Assembly (NCBI RefSeq): GCF_014192215.1
Contig: NZ_JACHXP010000006.1
Coordinates: 62,001 to 126,000, forward strand
Source: Halomonas cerina
GTDB taxonomy: Bacteria; Pseudomonadota; Gammaproteobacteria; Pseudomonadales; Halomonadaceae
Reading direction: 5' to 3'
Length of the DNA stretch: 64,000 nucleotides
Below are positions 36,637 through 44,628 of the stretch, piece after piece. Numbering within the stretch: position 1 is the stretch's first letter; the number at the start of each line of letters is the position of its first letter. The position numbers and the translations under genes were made by a program. The notes under the pieces are model-generated. The model saw only the letters and a list, made by a program, of their open reading frames with translations. It searched no databases and was not told the DNA's origin.

Positions 36637-37495
36637 CGTGCGGCTCCTTTTCTTGAGACGGGGCGTGGTCCGGGGGCAGGGCATAGCGCCCGGTGATCAT
36701 CGAGCGCAGGTTGTTGCCGACGCCGGAGATCAGCACCAGCAGCAGATGGACCACGAAGAAGGCCAGCAGAGCGGCGGCGGCCAGGAAGTGCAGGGTGCGG
36801 GCGCTTTGCCGGCCACCAAAGACATCCAGCAGCCAGGGCCAGGCGGCATCCATGGTGGGCGACATGGTCAGGCCGGTCAGCACCACCAACGGGGCGATGA
36901 CGAACAGCACCACCAGGTAGGCCAGCTTCTGCAGCAGGTTGTAGTGGCGTGCTTCCTCGCCCCGCGGGAAGCGCAGCCGCAGGTGGTCGACTACCACATG
37001 GCCGAGGCGCGGCCATTCGTCGCGTCGCGGCAGCAGGCGACGTCGCAGCTGGCCGCTGGCCACCAGGTAGACCAGATAGGCCACGAGCAGGGGCGCGAAG
37101 ACCCAGCCGGCGAGGAAGTGCCACTGCCGGCCCATGGCCAGCCAGCGGGGGCCGGGCAGGGTCGCCCAGGCGGGGAAGGCGCGTCGCTCCCGGTCCGCCT
37201 CGGGACCAGAAACGCCCAGCACGCCGGTGGTGTCGAAGCGCCAGACGCCGATGTGGGTGATGCCGCGCAGGGAGCCATCATCGGCCCGCTCGGCGCCGAT
37301 CGACAGCGCCGGGGCGTCGAAGGTGGAATCCTTGCCCCAGTAGAGGGCAGGGTGAGCATTGAAGATCTGCAGGCCGCTCATCAGCAGGATCGCCAGGCAG
37401 ATGGCGTTGATCCAGTGCCACACTCGGGTAAACGCCGAGTGCCGCTTGATGACCGTCGGCCGGGAAGCACGGCGCATAGCACGGAACAGTCGCAT
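36620..37495 (-). CDS. Membrane cytochrome b (b561/thiosulfate-reductase-like)
   Basis: A 291-residue protein with about five membrane segments (WINAICLAILLMSGLQ, FAPLLVAYLVYLVAS, LAYLVVLFVIAPLVVLTGL, HFLAAAALLAFFVVHLLLV). Candidate haem histidines are in FTRVWHWIN, GRQWHFLAGW, LHFLAA and VVHLLL. A ~70-residue loop between the first two segments faces the periplasm. It belongs to the b-type cytochrome family that feeds quinol electrons to periplasmic molybdoenzymes. It is translationally coupled to the SUOX-fold gene downstream. Confidence 0.82.
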   Translation of the reverse strand: MRLFRAMRRASRPTVIKRHSAFTRVWHWINAICLAILLMSGLQIFNAHPALYWGKDSTFDAPALSIGAERADDGSLRGITHIGVWRFDTTGVLGVSGPEADRERRAFPAWATLPGPRWLAMGRQWHFLAGWVFAPLLVAYLVYLVASGQLRRRLLPRRDEWPRLGHVVVDHLRLRFPRGEEARHYNLLQKLAYLVVLFVIAPLVVLTGLTMSPTMDAAWPWLLDVFGGRQSARTLHFLAAAALLAFFVVHLLLVLISGVGNNLRSMITGRYALPPDHAPSQEKEPHDDASH

Positions 37496-37537
37496 GGGAA
37501 GGGCCCTCCCGAAGAGGCGAGGCGGAGCGGGAAAACA

Positions 37538-37567
37538 TGACCGACCGGACCGCGGCCCGGTCGGTCA
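37538..37567 (-). terminator. Rho-independent terminator after the Met-rich gene
   Basis: TGACCGACCGG pairs with CCGGTCGGTCA (11 base pairs, 8-base loop), and on the minus strand is followed by TGTTTT. It lies 15 bases beyond the Met-rich stop and 43 bases before the cytochrome b start, so read-through or a short promoter must serve the latter. Confidence 0.75.
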
Positions 37568-37581
37568 CGAGGCGGCGAGCC

Positions 37582-37869
37582 TCACATCTCGCCGTCGCCT
37601 TCCATCATCGAGTCCTCGTCCTCCATCATCATCTCGTCGTCGCCTTCCGGCTGCATGGCGTCATCCTCGCTCATGGCGTCTCCCGCCATGGCGTCCTTCT
37701 CGCCCATGGCCTCGCCGTCCATGGCCTCGCCGTCCATGGCGTCCCGCTCCATGCTGCCGCCTTCCTGCATGGCGTCCTCGTGGTGGTCCGCCAGGGTAGC
37801 GGTCGGCAGCAGCAGGGCGCCGAGCAGGATGGCGAACAGGGCGGTCCTGGGATGGGTCGGCTTGAACAT
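37582..37869 (-). CDS. Secreted methionine-rich acidic repeat protein (MrpX/MXKDX-like)
   Basis: A 95-residue protein from ATG 37869 (GGAGGTG upstream) with a 27-residue signal peptide (cleavage after TATLA). The 68-residue mature part holds 14 methionines, almost all others being Asp, Glu, Gly, Ala or Ser, in repeats of the form DAMxGE/EAMxGE. It has no cysteine and almost no hydrophobic residues, so it is probably disordered. Its composition recalls the pentapeptide MXKDX family and MrpX of Azospira suillum, a sacrificial peptide oxidised by hypochlorite and repaired by a SUOX-fold methionine sulfoxide reductase. The next genes encode such a fold and a cytochrome b. Metal binding is an alternative. 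Confidence 0.8.
   Translation of the reverse strand: MFKPTHPRTALFAILLGALLLPTATLADHHEDAMQEGGSMERDAMDGEAMDGEAMGEKDAMAGDAMSEDDAMQPEGDDEMMMEDEDSMMEGDGEM
37695..37760. repeat. 15-base tandem repeats within the Met-rich gene
   Basis: The unit CCATGGCCTCGCCGT occurs twice in tandem near 37706-37735, with diverged copies on both sides. It encodes Asp-Gly-Glu-Ala-Met and variants, showing that the protein repeats arose by local duplication. Confidence 0.6.
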
Positions 37870-37948
37870 CTCGCACCTCCGGTAATGGTCTGACCGCCGG
37901 CGACATGCCGTGACGGCACCTGTCACGCTAGCCAGCCCCGCGGGGCGA

Positions 37949-37999
37949 TTCATCACGAATTCATCACGAACCAGAGGGCGGCGTGAGGGTTTCGTGATG
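37949..37999. promoter_or_regulatory. CATCACGAA repeats, probable response-regulator operator
   Basis: TTCATCACGAA occurs twice in tandem (37949-37959, 37960-37970), an 11-base period typical of OmpR-family sites. The inverse, TTCGTGATG, is at 37991-37999. They lie between the Met-rich gene and the divergent response-regulator gene, so one site cluster could control both. Confidence 0.65.
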
Positions 38000-38056
38000 C
38001 AGCCTCAGGCGGGGGCCTCTAGAGTAGAGACCGAACCCCTCTTCGGAGCCCGCCCC

Positions 38057-38782
38057 ATGCCTTACCGGATCCTCTGTGTCGAGGACAATCCCGAGATCGG
38101 CAGGCTGCTCAGCGAACGCCTCGCCGAGGCCGGCCACCGCTGTGACTGGGTCGCCGATGGTGAGGTGGCCTTGGGGGCCCTGGAGAATAGCGCCTATGAC
38201 CTGGTGATGCTGGACCTGATGCTGCCGGGTATCGACGGCCTGGAGGTGTGTCGCCGGTTGCGGTGTCGCGACAGCCGGACCCCGGTGCTGATGGTGACCG
38301 CCAAGGCCGCGATCCACGATGTGGTGGAGGGGCTCGAGCTCGGGGCCGACGACTACGTCACCAAGCCCTTCCACATGCCGATCCTGATGGCCCGGGTCCA
38401 GGCCCTGCTGCGCCGGGGGCAGCGCCAGGCACAGGGGGAGGACGGCATCGTCGAGACGGCGCCGCTGGTCCGCGGGACGCTGGTCATCGATGCCGACCAG
38501 CATCGCGTCACCCTCGACGGCCAGCCGGTACAGCTCACCGGCAAGGAATTCGCGCTGCTGTCGCTGTTCGCCCGCCATCCCGGGCATGGCTTCACCCGCG
38601 GCGAGCTGCTGGACAAGGTCTGGGGGGAGGAGTTCGACGGCTATGACCATACCGTGAACACCCACATCAACCGCCTGCGCAAGAAGATCGAGGTCGACCC
38701 GGCGCGACCGCGCTTCATCCAGACCGTCTGGGGCGTGGGCTATCGCTTCGTCGACCCGGCGGCGGAGGACGCCGATACATGA
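38057..38782 (+). CDS. OmpR-family response regulator
   Basis: A 241-residue protein. The receiver domain has acidic pocket residues in CVEDN, phosphoacceptor D53 in LVMLDLMLPG, and the lysine in YVTKPFH. The C-terminal winged helix (LTGKEFALLSLFARHPG ... GYDHTVNTHINRLRKKIE ... VWGVGYRFVD) is typical OmpR/PhoB. ATG 38057 is used because the residues before it are not family-like. It is divergent from the Met-rich protein gene with CATCACGAA repeats between, and overlaps the histidine kinase start by four bases. Confidence 0.92.
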   Translation: MPYRILCVEDNPEIGRLLSERLAEAGHRCDWVADGEVALGALENSAYDLVMLDLMLPGIDGLEVCRRLRCRDSRTPVLMVTAKAAIHDVVEGLELGADDYVTKPFHMPILMARVQALLRRGQRQAQGEDGIVETAPLVRGTLVIDADQHRVTLDGQPVQLTGKEFALLSLFARHPGHGFTRGELLDKVWGEEFDGYDHTVNTHINRLRKKIEVDPARPRFIQTVWGVGYRFVDPAAEDADT

Positions 38783-40272
38783 GTGTGCTGCTGCGGCGCA
38801 TCGGGCGCCTGGGGCGCAGCCTCTATGCGCGCATCGCCGTGGTCTACCTGACCAGCCTGCTACTGCTGTCGGTGGCCGCCGCCTGGATCGCCATCAGCCA
38901 GTTCGACCAGCTAGGGCGCGAGCTCCAGCAGCGCCAGGCGATCGATCTGGCCGACAACCTCGCCCGCGTCATGCGCCCGGGCCTGCAGGCCGGTGCCGAC
39001 AGTGACGCCGCCCGGGAGATCGCCCGGCATATCGCCTCGATCAACCCCACGCTGTCGCTGTACGTGCTCGACGCCGAGGGCAGGGTGATCGCCGACTTCA
39101 CCGAGTCGGCCTGCGGCCTGGGGCGCCGGGTGGAGCGCGACGCCCTGGAGGCCCTGCTCGGCGAGGCCCCCATGCTGCCGGTGCTGGTCGCCTCGCCCTG
39201 CGGTGGGCGGCCCGGGGTCTTCTCCGTGGCGCGGATCACCCATGGCGAGGCCCGGCGACCCGGTTATCTGTACGCCGACTTGAACAGTGCCAGTCACGCC
39301 TCGATGGTCGCCATGCTGCGCACCAGCTCGATCACCCGCACCCTGGTCGCCGCCAGCCTGCTGGCGCTGCTCATCTCGGGAGTCTTCGGCCTGGTCTGGT
39401 TCGCCCTGCTGACGCGGCGCTTCTCGCAGCTGACCACGGCGGTGCAGCGCTTCGCCGAGGGCGACTACGGCGAGCGCGTCGCCGTGCCCAGAGATGACGA
39501 GATCGGTCGCCTGGCGCGCGCCTTCAATAACATGGCGGGGACCATCGAGGCCCAGCTCGCGGCGCTACGCGAGACCGATCGCCAGCGCCGCGAGCTGGTC
39601 GCCAACCTGTCCCATGACTTTCGCACCCCGCTGACCTCGCTGCGCGGCTATGCCGAGCAGCTGCTGGCGCGCGAGTGGGCGTCCCCCGGGGAGCGGCGGC
39701 GGGCGCTGGACGCGATCCTCGACAATGCCGATCGCCTGACGCGCCTGGCCCAGCAGCTGTCGACCCAGGCCCGGCTCGATGCCTACGACCGGCCGCTGCA
39801 GTGCGAGCCGTTCTCGCTAGCCGAGCTCGCCCACGATATCGTCGGCAAGTTCCAGCATCAGGCCCGCCAGTCGGGTATCGTCCTCGAGGTGATCGGGGAG
39901 CCCTCGCTGCCTTGGGTCGTGGCGGATCTCGGCCTGATCGATCGTGCCCTGTCGAACCTGGTCGAGAACGCCCTGCACGCCACCCCCGCCGGGGGACGGG
40001 TGTGGCTCGAGCTCGAGGCACTGGCCGAGGGCGTCAGGCTGGCGGTGGTCGACAGCGGGATCGGGATCGCCGCCGAGGAGGTGCCGCTGGTGACCCAGCG
40101 GTTCTATCGCACCCGGGGCAGCCAGGCGCGGGGCGAGGGTTCGGGGCTGGGGCTGTCCATCGTGCGCGAGATCTGCGAGCGCCACGGGACCCCCCTGGCC
40201 ATCGACAGCCGCCAGGGGGAGGGCACCCGGGTCAGCCTGCGGCTGCCCTATGCCTTAGGGAGAGGGGCCTGA
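38779..40272 (+). CDS. Sensor histidine kinase
   Basis: A 497-residue kinase. Transmembrane helices at about 17-40 and 190-212 enclose a periplasmic sensor domain with two cysteines (SACGLG and ASPCGG). HAMP follows, then the phosphoacceptor box NLSHDFRTPLTSLRGY with H279. The ATPase domain has N (NLVENALHAT), G1 (VDSGIGI) and G2 (GEGSGLGLSI) boxes. Its partner is the upstream response regulator. The periplasmic cysteines could sense redox stress, which would fit the neighbouring Met-rich/SUOX genes, but this is inference. The 3' end overlaps nsrR (convergent) by 25 bases. Confidence 0.9.
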   Translation: MSVLLRRIGRLGRSLYARIAVVYLTSLLLLSVAAAWIAISQFDQLGRELQQRQAIDLADNLARVMRPGLQAGADSDAAREIARHIASINPTLSLYVLDAEGRVIADFTESACGLGRRVERDALEALLGEAPMLPVLVASPCGGRPGVFSVARITHGEARRPGYLYADLNSASHASMVAMLRTSSITRTLVAASLLALLISGVFGLVWFALLTRRFSQLTTAVQRFAEGDYGERVAVPRDDEIGRLARAFNNMAGTIEAQLAALRETDRQRRELVANLSHDFRTPLTSLRGYAEQLLAREWASPGERRRALDAILDNADRLTRLAQQLSTQARLDAYDRPLQCEPFSLAELAHDIVGKFQHQARQSGIVLEVIGEPSLPWVVADLGLIDRALSNLVENALHATPAGGRVWLELEALAEGVRLAVVDSGIGIAAEEVPLVTQRFYRTRGSQARGEGSGLGLSIVREICERHGTPLAIDSRQGEGTRVSLRLPYALGRGA

Positions 40273-40724
40273 GCGGCCGGCGGGGGCGGGTCCTTGATTT
40301 GCAGCAGCCGGATCAACCCGCTGCGCTGGGGACCCAGCATGTCGGCCAGGGTGTAGCGGTCGAGCACGGCGAGGAAAGCCCCCAGGGCCTCGGCGAGGAT
40401 CGGCTTGAGCCGGCAGGCGGGGGTGATCACGCACTCGTTGTCGTCGCCGAAGCACTCCACCAAGCTGAGGTCACGCTCGGTGTTGCGGACCAGCTCGCCC
40501 AAGGGGATCGCTTCCGGGGGGCGCTTGAGCAATAGGCCACCATGCTTGCCGCGAATGGCGGTGATGTAGCCTTGGTGGTTGAGGTCTTGCACCACCTTCA
40601 TCAGGTGGTTGCGGGAGATCTCGAAGCGCTCGGCGATTTCGGCGATGGTCGAGCGCTCCTCGCCCTTGACGGCGAGATAGATCAGCACGCGTAGCGAATA
40701 GTCGGTAAAGCGGGTCAGGTGCAT
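40248..40724 (-). CDS. nsrR: Nitric-oxide-sensing Rrf2-family repressor NsrR
   Basis: A 158-residue protein. MHLTRFTDYSLRVLIYLA is the diagnostic NsrR start. The winged helix includes EISRNHLMKVVQDL. Cysteines C91, C98 and C104 (VECFGDDNECVITPACRLK) bind the [4Fe-4S] cluster that NO destroys. The protein represses NO-defence genes until NO appears. A candidate 23-base NsrR box occurs at 60530-60552 in this window, and a half-site next to its own promoter. It is divergent from hemN. Confidence 0.93.
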   Translation of the reverse strand: MHLTRFTDYSLRVLIYLAVKGEERSTIAEIAERFEISRNHLMKVVQDLNHQGYITAIRGKHGGLLLKRPPEAIPLGELVRNTERDLSLVECFGDDNECVITPACRLKPILAEALGAFLAVLDRYTLADMLGPQRSGLIRLLQIKDPPPPAAQAPLPKA

Positions 40725-40866
40725 GGGGCTTCCTGGTCGACGGGTGGCGAAGCAGGCCCGGCGAGTGAATCGAAACGGTTGCGGTCAACTCTACCATCGT
40801 GTCGGCACCAACGCCTTCAGGAGGCGACGCGAGGCCGCAGCGCCGGGGCCGGTATCTTTAAGAAAT

Positions 40867-40881
40867 ATTATAGATGCTTTT
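40867..40881 (-). promoter_or_regulatory. nsrR -10 element with overlapping NsrR half-site
   Basis: On the minus strand TATAAT (40872-40867) follows AAAAGCATCTA (40881-40871), which fits the 11-base NsrR half-site AAARGCATCTT in 10 of 11 positions. The two overlap by two bases, so NsrR could repress its own gene. No good -35 is visible. Confidence 0.45.
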
Positions 40882-40922
40882 ATTTTCTTGGCGACCGTTG
40901 CCGCAGGGGGCACTACCTCCAA

Positions 40923-40936
40923 TTGACCTGGGTCAG
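40923..40936. promoter_or_regulatory. Anr/FNR-type box ahead of hemN
   Basis: TTGAC-CTGG-GTCAG, one mismatch from the TTGAC-N4-GTCAA inverted repeat. It is ~112 bases upstream of the hemN start. Confidence 0.5.
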
Positions 40937-41041
40937 CTACCCCTTGAAGGGTACCGACGCACCCGGTCATGGCTGGCATAATCCGTTCAAGCGGTGGCGG
41001 CCCCGGCCGTCGCCTTACGGTTCAAGAGGTTTGACTCGATC

Positions 41042-42427
41042 ATGCAAGACACCCTGCCGTTCATCCGTCCCCTGGTCGAGAAGTACGACCGTCCGGGGCC
41101 GCGCTACACCTCCTATCCCACGGCACCGCAGTTCCAGGCGGCCTTCGCCGAGGACGACTACCGAGCCGCCGTGGAACGCAGCAACCGGGCCGCGACGCCC
41201 AAGCCGCTGTCGGCCTATGTGCATATCCCGTTCTGCGAGAGCCTCTGCTACTACTGCGCCTGCAACAAGATCATCACCCACAACCGCGAACGGGCTGCGG
41301 AGTACCTTGCCTGGCTCAAGCGGGAGATCGCGCTCCAGGGGACGCTGTTCGACGACTCGCGGCGCATGACTCAACTGCACCTGGGGGGCGGCACGCCCAC
41401 CTACCTGAACAACGACCAGCTCGGCGAACTGATGGCGGCCCTCGACGCGGTTTTCCACTTCGCCGAGCCCGAGGCGCGGGAGTTCTCGCTGGAGGTGGAT
41501 CCGCGCACCGTGACCCCCGAGCAGATCCACGAGCTCCATGCCCTGGGCTTCAATCGCCTGAGCTTCGGTGTACAGGACTTCGACCCGAAGGTCCAGGAGG
41601 CGGTCAACCGCATCCAGAGCGAGGCCCAGGTGGTGGAACTGGTGGCCGCGGCCCGCGAGGCAGGCTTCGCGTCGGTGAGCGTCGATCTGATCTATGGTCT
41701 GCCGCTGCAGACCGTGGCGAGCTTCGACGCCACCCTTTCCAAGATCATCGCCCTGCGGCCGGACCGCATCGCCGCCTACAGCTATGCCCACCTGCCGGAG
41801 CTGTTCAAGGCCCAGCGGCTGATCCGTCCCGAGGACATGCCGCCGCCGGAGCGCAAGATCGAGCTGCTCGAGCTGACCATCCGCCGCCTCACCGAGGCGG
41901 GCTACGTCTATGTCGGCATGGACCACTTCGCCCTGCCCGAGGACGAGCTCTCCCTGGCCAAGGCGAACGGCGGCCTGCAGCGCAACTTCCAGGGCTACTC
42001 GACCCATGCCGACTGCGACCTGATCGGCCTGGGGAATACCGCCATCGGCAAGGTGGGCGACAGCTACAGCCAGAACGTCAAGGAGACCGCCCAGTACCAG
42101 GCGCGCCTCGAGGCAGGCCGGCTGCCGGTGATGCGCGGCTATCGTCTCAACGCCGACGACCTGCTGCGTCGCGACGTGATCAACGCCCTGATGTGCCATG
42201 GCCGCATCGACTTCGCGGCCATCGAGGCCAGTCACGGTATCGACTTTCGCCACTATTTCGCCGACGCGCTCGCCGAGCTCGAGGAGATGGCGGACGATGG
42301 CCTGCTGGTGATCGAGGACGGGGCCATTGAGGTGCGGCCCGCTGGGCGGCTGATGATGCGCAATGCCGCCATGGCCTTCGATGCCTACCTGACACGAAGC
42401 GAGGGGCGCTACTCGCGCACCGTCTGA
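41042..42427 (+). CDS. hemN: Oxygen-independent coproporphyrinogen III oxidase
   Basis: A 461-residue radical SAM enzyme. HIPFCESLCYYCACN gives the CxxxCxxC cluster ligands C65, C69 and C72 (plus C74), as in E. coli HemN. GGGTPTYL and the RLSFGVQDFD region bind SAM. The N-terminal RPLVEKYDRPGPRYTSYPTA is typical of true HemN rather than HemW. It allows haem synthesis without oxygen, needed for anaerobic cytochromes such as those of denitrification. An Anr-type box precedes it and a long hairpin ends it. Confidence 0.95.
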   Translation: MQDTLPFIRPLVEKYDRPGPRYTSYPTAPQFQAAFAEDDYRAAVERSNRAATPKPLSAYVHIPFCESLCYYCACNKIITHNRERAAEYLAWLKREIALQGTLFDDSRRMTQLHLGGGTPTYLNNDQLGELMAALDAVFHFAEPEAREFSLEVDPRTVTPEQIHELHALGFNRLSFGVQDFDPKVQEAVNRIQSEAQVVELVAAAREAGFASVSVDLIYGLPLQTVASFDATLSKIIALRPDRIAAYSYAHLPELFKAQRLIRPEDMPPPERKIELLELTIRRLTEAGYVYVGMDHFALPEDELSLAKANGGLQRNFQGYSTHADCDLIGLGNTAIGKVGDSYSQNVKETAQYQARLEAGRLPVMRGYRLNADDLLRRDVINALMCHGRIDFAAIEASHGIDFRHYFADALAELEEMADDGLLVIEDGAIEVRPAGRLMMRNAAMAFDAYLTRSEGRYSRTV

Positions 42428-42447
42428 AGCCGATCCTTGTCCCGACG

Positions 42448-42477
42448 CAACACGGCGCCCCGCGGGGCGCCGTGTTG
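42448..42477. terminator. Bidirectional hairpin between hemN and gdhA
   Basis: CAACACGGCGCCCC (42448-42461) is the exact complement of GGGGCGCCGTGTTG (42464-42477). It lies between the convergent hemN and gdhA. Confidence 0.75.
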
Positions 42478-42506
42478 TCTTGGCCGTCAGCCGATCGATG
42501 TCTGGC

Positions 42507-43859
42507 TCACACGACGCCCTGCTCGATCATGGCGTCGGCGACCCGGCGGAAGCCGGCGATATTAGCGCCCAGCACCAGGTTATGGGGCGCGCCGAATTCC
42601 GCCGCGGTCTCGGCGCAGCTGCGGTGGATGTCGGCCAAGATCGCCTGCAGCTTGGTGTCCACCTTCTCCAGGGTCCACTGCTGCATGCTGCTGTTCTGGG
42701 CCATTTCCAGCTGGCTGGTGGCCACGCCGCCGGCATTGGCGGCCTTGCCGGGGCCGTAGGCGATCTTGGCGTCGAGGAAACGGTCCACGGCGGCGGCGGT
42801 GGAGGGCATGTTGGCCCCTTCACTGATGCAGGTCACCCCGTTGCCCAGCAGGGCCTCGGCATCGGCCTCGGTCAGTTCATTCTGGGTAGCGCAGGGGAAG
42901 GCCACGTCGGCGGCGATGCGCCATACGGCATGGCCATCGCTGGGATACTCCTCGCGATCGATATAGTGCGCCTCGGGATGGTGCTCGACATAGTGGCGAA
43001 GCGGGGCCCGCTCGACTTCCTTGAGGCGCTTCAGGGTCTCGAGATCGATGCCGCGGGGATCATGGACGGTGCCCCGTGAATCGGAGCAGGTCACCGGCAG
43101 TGCGCCAAGCTGATAGAGCTTCTCGATGGTATAGATGGCCACGTTGCCGGCGCCGGAGATCAGGCAGGTCTTGCCGGCGAGGGTCTCGCCGCGGGCCTCG
43201 AGCATGTTCTCGGCGAAGTAGACGGCACCATAGCCGGTGGCTTCCTTGCGGCCCAGCGAGCCGCCCCAGTTGAGGCTCTTGCCGGTCAGGATGCCCTCGT
43301 AGCGTCCGGTGAGGCGCTTGTACTGGCCATACAGATAGCCGATCTCACGCGCCCCCACGCCGATATCCCCGGCCGGCACGTCGGTGGTCGGGCCGATATG
43401 GCGATAGAGCTCGCTCATGAACGCCTGGCAGAAGCGCATGATCTCGGCATCTGACTTGCCCTTGGGGTCGAAGTTCGAGCCCCCCTTGCCGCCGCCGATT
43501 GGCAGGCCGGTCAGGGCATTCTTGAAGATCTGCTCGAAGCCCAGGAACTTGATGATGCCGGCATTGACGCTCGGGTGGAAACGCAGCCCGCCCTTGTGGG
43601 GTCCCAGCGCCGAGTTGAACTGGATGCGATAGCCCTTGTTCACTCGCACCCGACCGGCATCGTCGGTCCAGCAGATCCGAAACATGATCTGGCGCTCCGG
43701 TTCGACGATGCGCTCGATGATGCTGTGATCGTGGTAGCGCGGATCATTCTCGAGGACCGGGCGCAGGCACTCGAGCACCTCTTCGGCGGCCTGGTAGAAC
43801 TCGGTCTGGGCCGGGCTGCTCTGGCGCAGACCTTCCAGGGTGTCGTGAACGTAGGTCAT
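42507..43859 (-). CDS. gdhA: NADP-type glutamate dehydrogenase
   Basis: A 450-residue hexameric-type enzyme. GPHKGGLRFHPSV and the catalytic-lysine segment LPIGGGKGGSNFDPKGKSD bind 2-oxoglutarate/glutamate, and SGAGNVAIYTIEKL is the coenzyme loop. CISEGANMPST is also conserved. Length and the N-terminal Lys/Arg-rich region fit the biosynthetic E. coli type that assimilates ammonium. ATG 43859 is preferred to an upstream ATG at 43910. The upstream region is AT-rich with inverted and direct repeats. Confidence 0.95.
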   Translation of the reverse strand: MTYVHDTLEGLRQSSPAQTEFYQAAEEVLECLRPVLENDPRYHDHSIIERIVEPERQIMFRICWTDDAGRVRVNKGYRIQFNSALGPHKGGLRFHPSVNAGIIKFLGFEQIFKNALTGLPIGGGKGGSNFDPKGKSDAEIMRFCQAFMSELYRHIGPTTDVPAGDIGVGAREIGYLYGQYKRLTGRYEGILTGKSLNWGGSLGRKEATGYGAVYFAENMLEARGETLAGKTCLISGAGNVAIYTIEKLYQLGALPVTCSDSRGTVHDPRGIDLETLKRLKEVERAPLRHYVEHHPEAHYIDREEYPSDGHAVWRIAADVAFPCATQNELTEADAEALLGNGVTCISEGANMPSTAAAVDRFLDAKIAYGPGKAANAGGVATSQLEMAQNSSMQQWTLEKVDTKLQAILADIHRSCAETAAEFGAPHNLVLGANIAGFRRVADAMIEQGVV

Positions 43860-44274
43860 GCAAATTACCTGTGATGGAAAAGCGAGCGCCACTATAAAGC
43901 AATGCACCATTATGCAGCAATTGCATAAAGTATGTCGTTATCATGCGCCTTCTTGACGAAAAGTATCTGGAAAATCTGAAAAGCAGTGCACCAAATTATT
44001 TCAATCAGACTATTTTAATAAATGATGGGTTATCGGCATGGCTGGTGCCACCAAGAAGGAGCAAGCGAGGAGCGCCAGCAGACGCTGGATAGGCTGTGTC
44101 TTATGTGGTTGGTGGACAATTATGAGTCCGATAAATGGAATGCAGGCCCGAGGATAGCGACTCGCTCTTCAATACCAGCTTCCGAATAAGACCGAGCGAC
44201 CGGTAGCCGCTCGTGGGCTGGCCGTCGTGTCAGGGGACGGCAGGGGGCCGGCTCGCGATGATCGGCAGAGAGGA
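43860..44274. other. AT-rich region upstream of gdhA, no gene
   Basis: 415 bases with markedly lower GC than the surroundings between about 43860 and 44030. They hold an inverted repeat TTATGCA-gcaat-TGCATAA (43910-43928), a possible -10 TATAGT on the minus strand (43896-43891), and the direct repeat AAGCARTGCACCA at 43897-43909 and 43981-43993. The part from 44030 to 44274 shows no coding signal and no RNA gene that I recognise. Confidence 0.6.
43897..43993. promoter_or_regulatory. Repeat elements in the gdhA promoter
   Basis: AAGCAATGCACCA (43897-43909) and AAGCAGTGCACCA (43981-43993) differ at one base and are 84 bases apart, eight helical turns. TGCACCA resembles an NtrC half-site, which would suit a nitrogen-regulated gdhA, but no sigma-54 promoter is visible here. 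Confidence 0.4.
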
Positions 44275-44628
44275 TCAGCGGTTCAGCATCTGAAGGTACT
44301 GCTTCAGCACCACGGCGTTGTTGTGCCGCTCATCGCGCGATGCGTACACCAGCGTCACCCGTTGCTGGCCTGCGCGCTCTGCCAGGTCGCGCAGGCTCTC
44401 GCGACAGGTGCGCAGCTCGGCCAGGTAGCGGCGGCGAAACTCGCCCCAGGACAGCTCGCCGTTGTGAAACGCCTGGCGCAGTTTGTCGCTCGGTGCCACG
44501 TCCTTGCGCCATTCGTCGATGCTGGCCTGGGCCTTGGCGATTCCCCGCGGCCAGATCCGGTCGACCAACACACGGTAGCCGTCCGTCGGTTCGGGGGAGT
44601 CGAAGGCACGCTTCAGGACGATATCCAT
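44275..44628 (-). CDS. DUF488 family protein (YeaO-like)
   Basis: A 117-residue protein with the family's DGYRVLVDRIWPRGIAKAQA and EWRKDVAPSDKLRQAFH segments, and a C-terminal VTLVYASRDERHNNAVVLKQYL. This is the short YeaO-type DUF488 protein. Function is unknown. It is a single gene between the gdhA promoter region and ubiT, on the minus strand. Confidence 0.82.
   Translation of the reverse strand: MDIVLKRAFDSPEPTDGYRVLVDRIWPRGIAKAQASIDEWRKDVAPSDKLRQAFHNGELSWGEFRRRYLAELRTCRESLRDLAERAGQQRVTLVYASRDERHNNAVVLKQYLQMLNR

Noticed and set aside
37695..37760. A CRISPR or intergenic repeat array
   Set aside because: The repeats are short, contiguous and in frame within the coding sequence of the Met-rich secreted protein.
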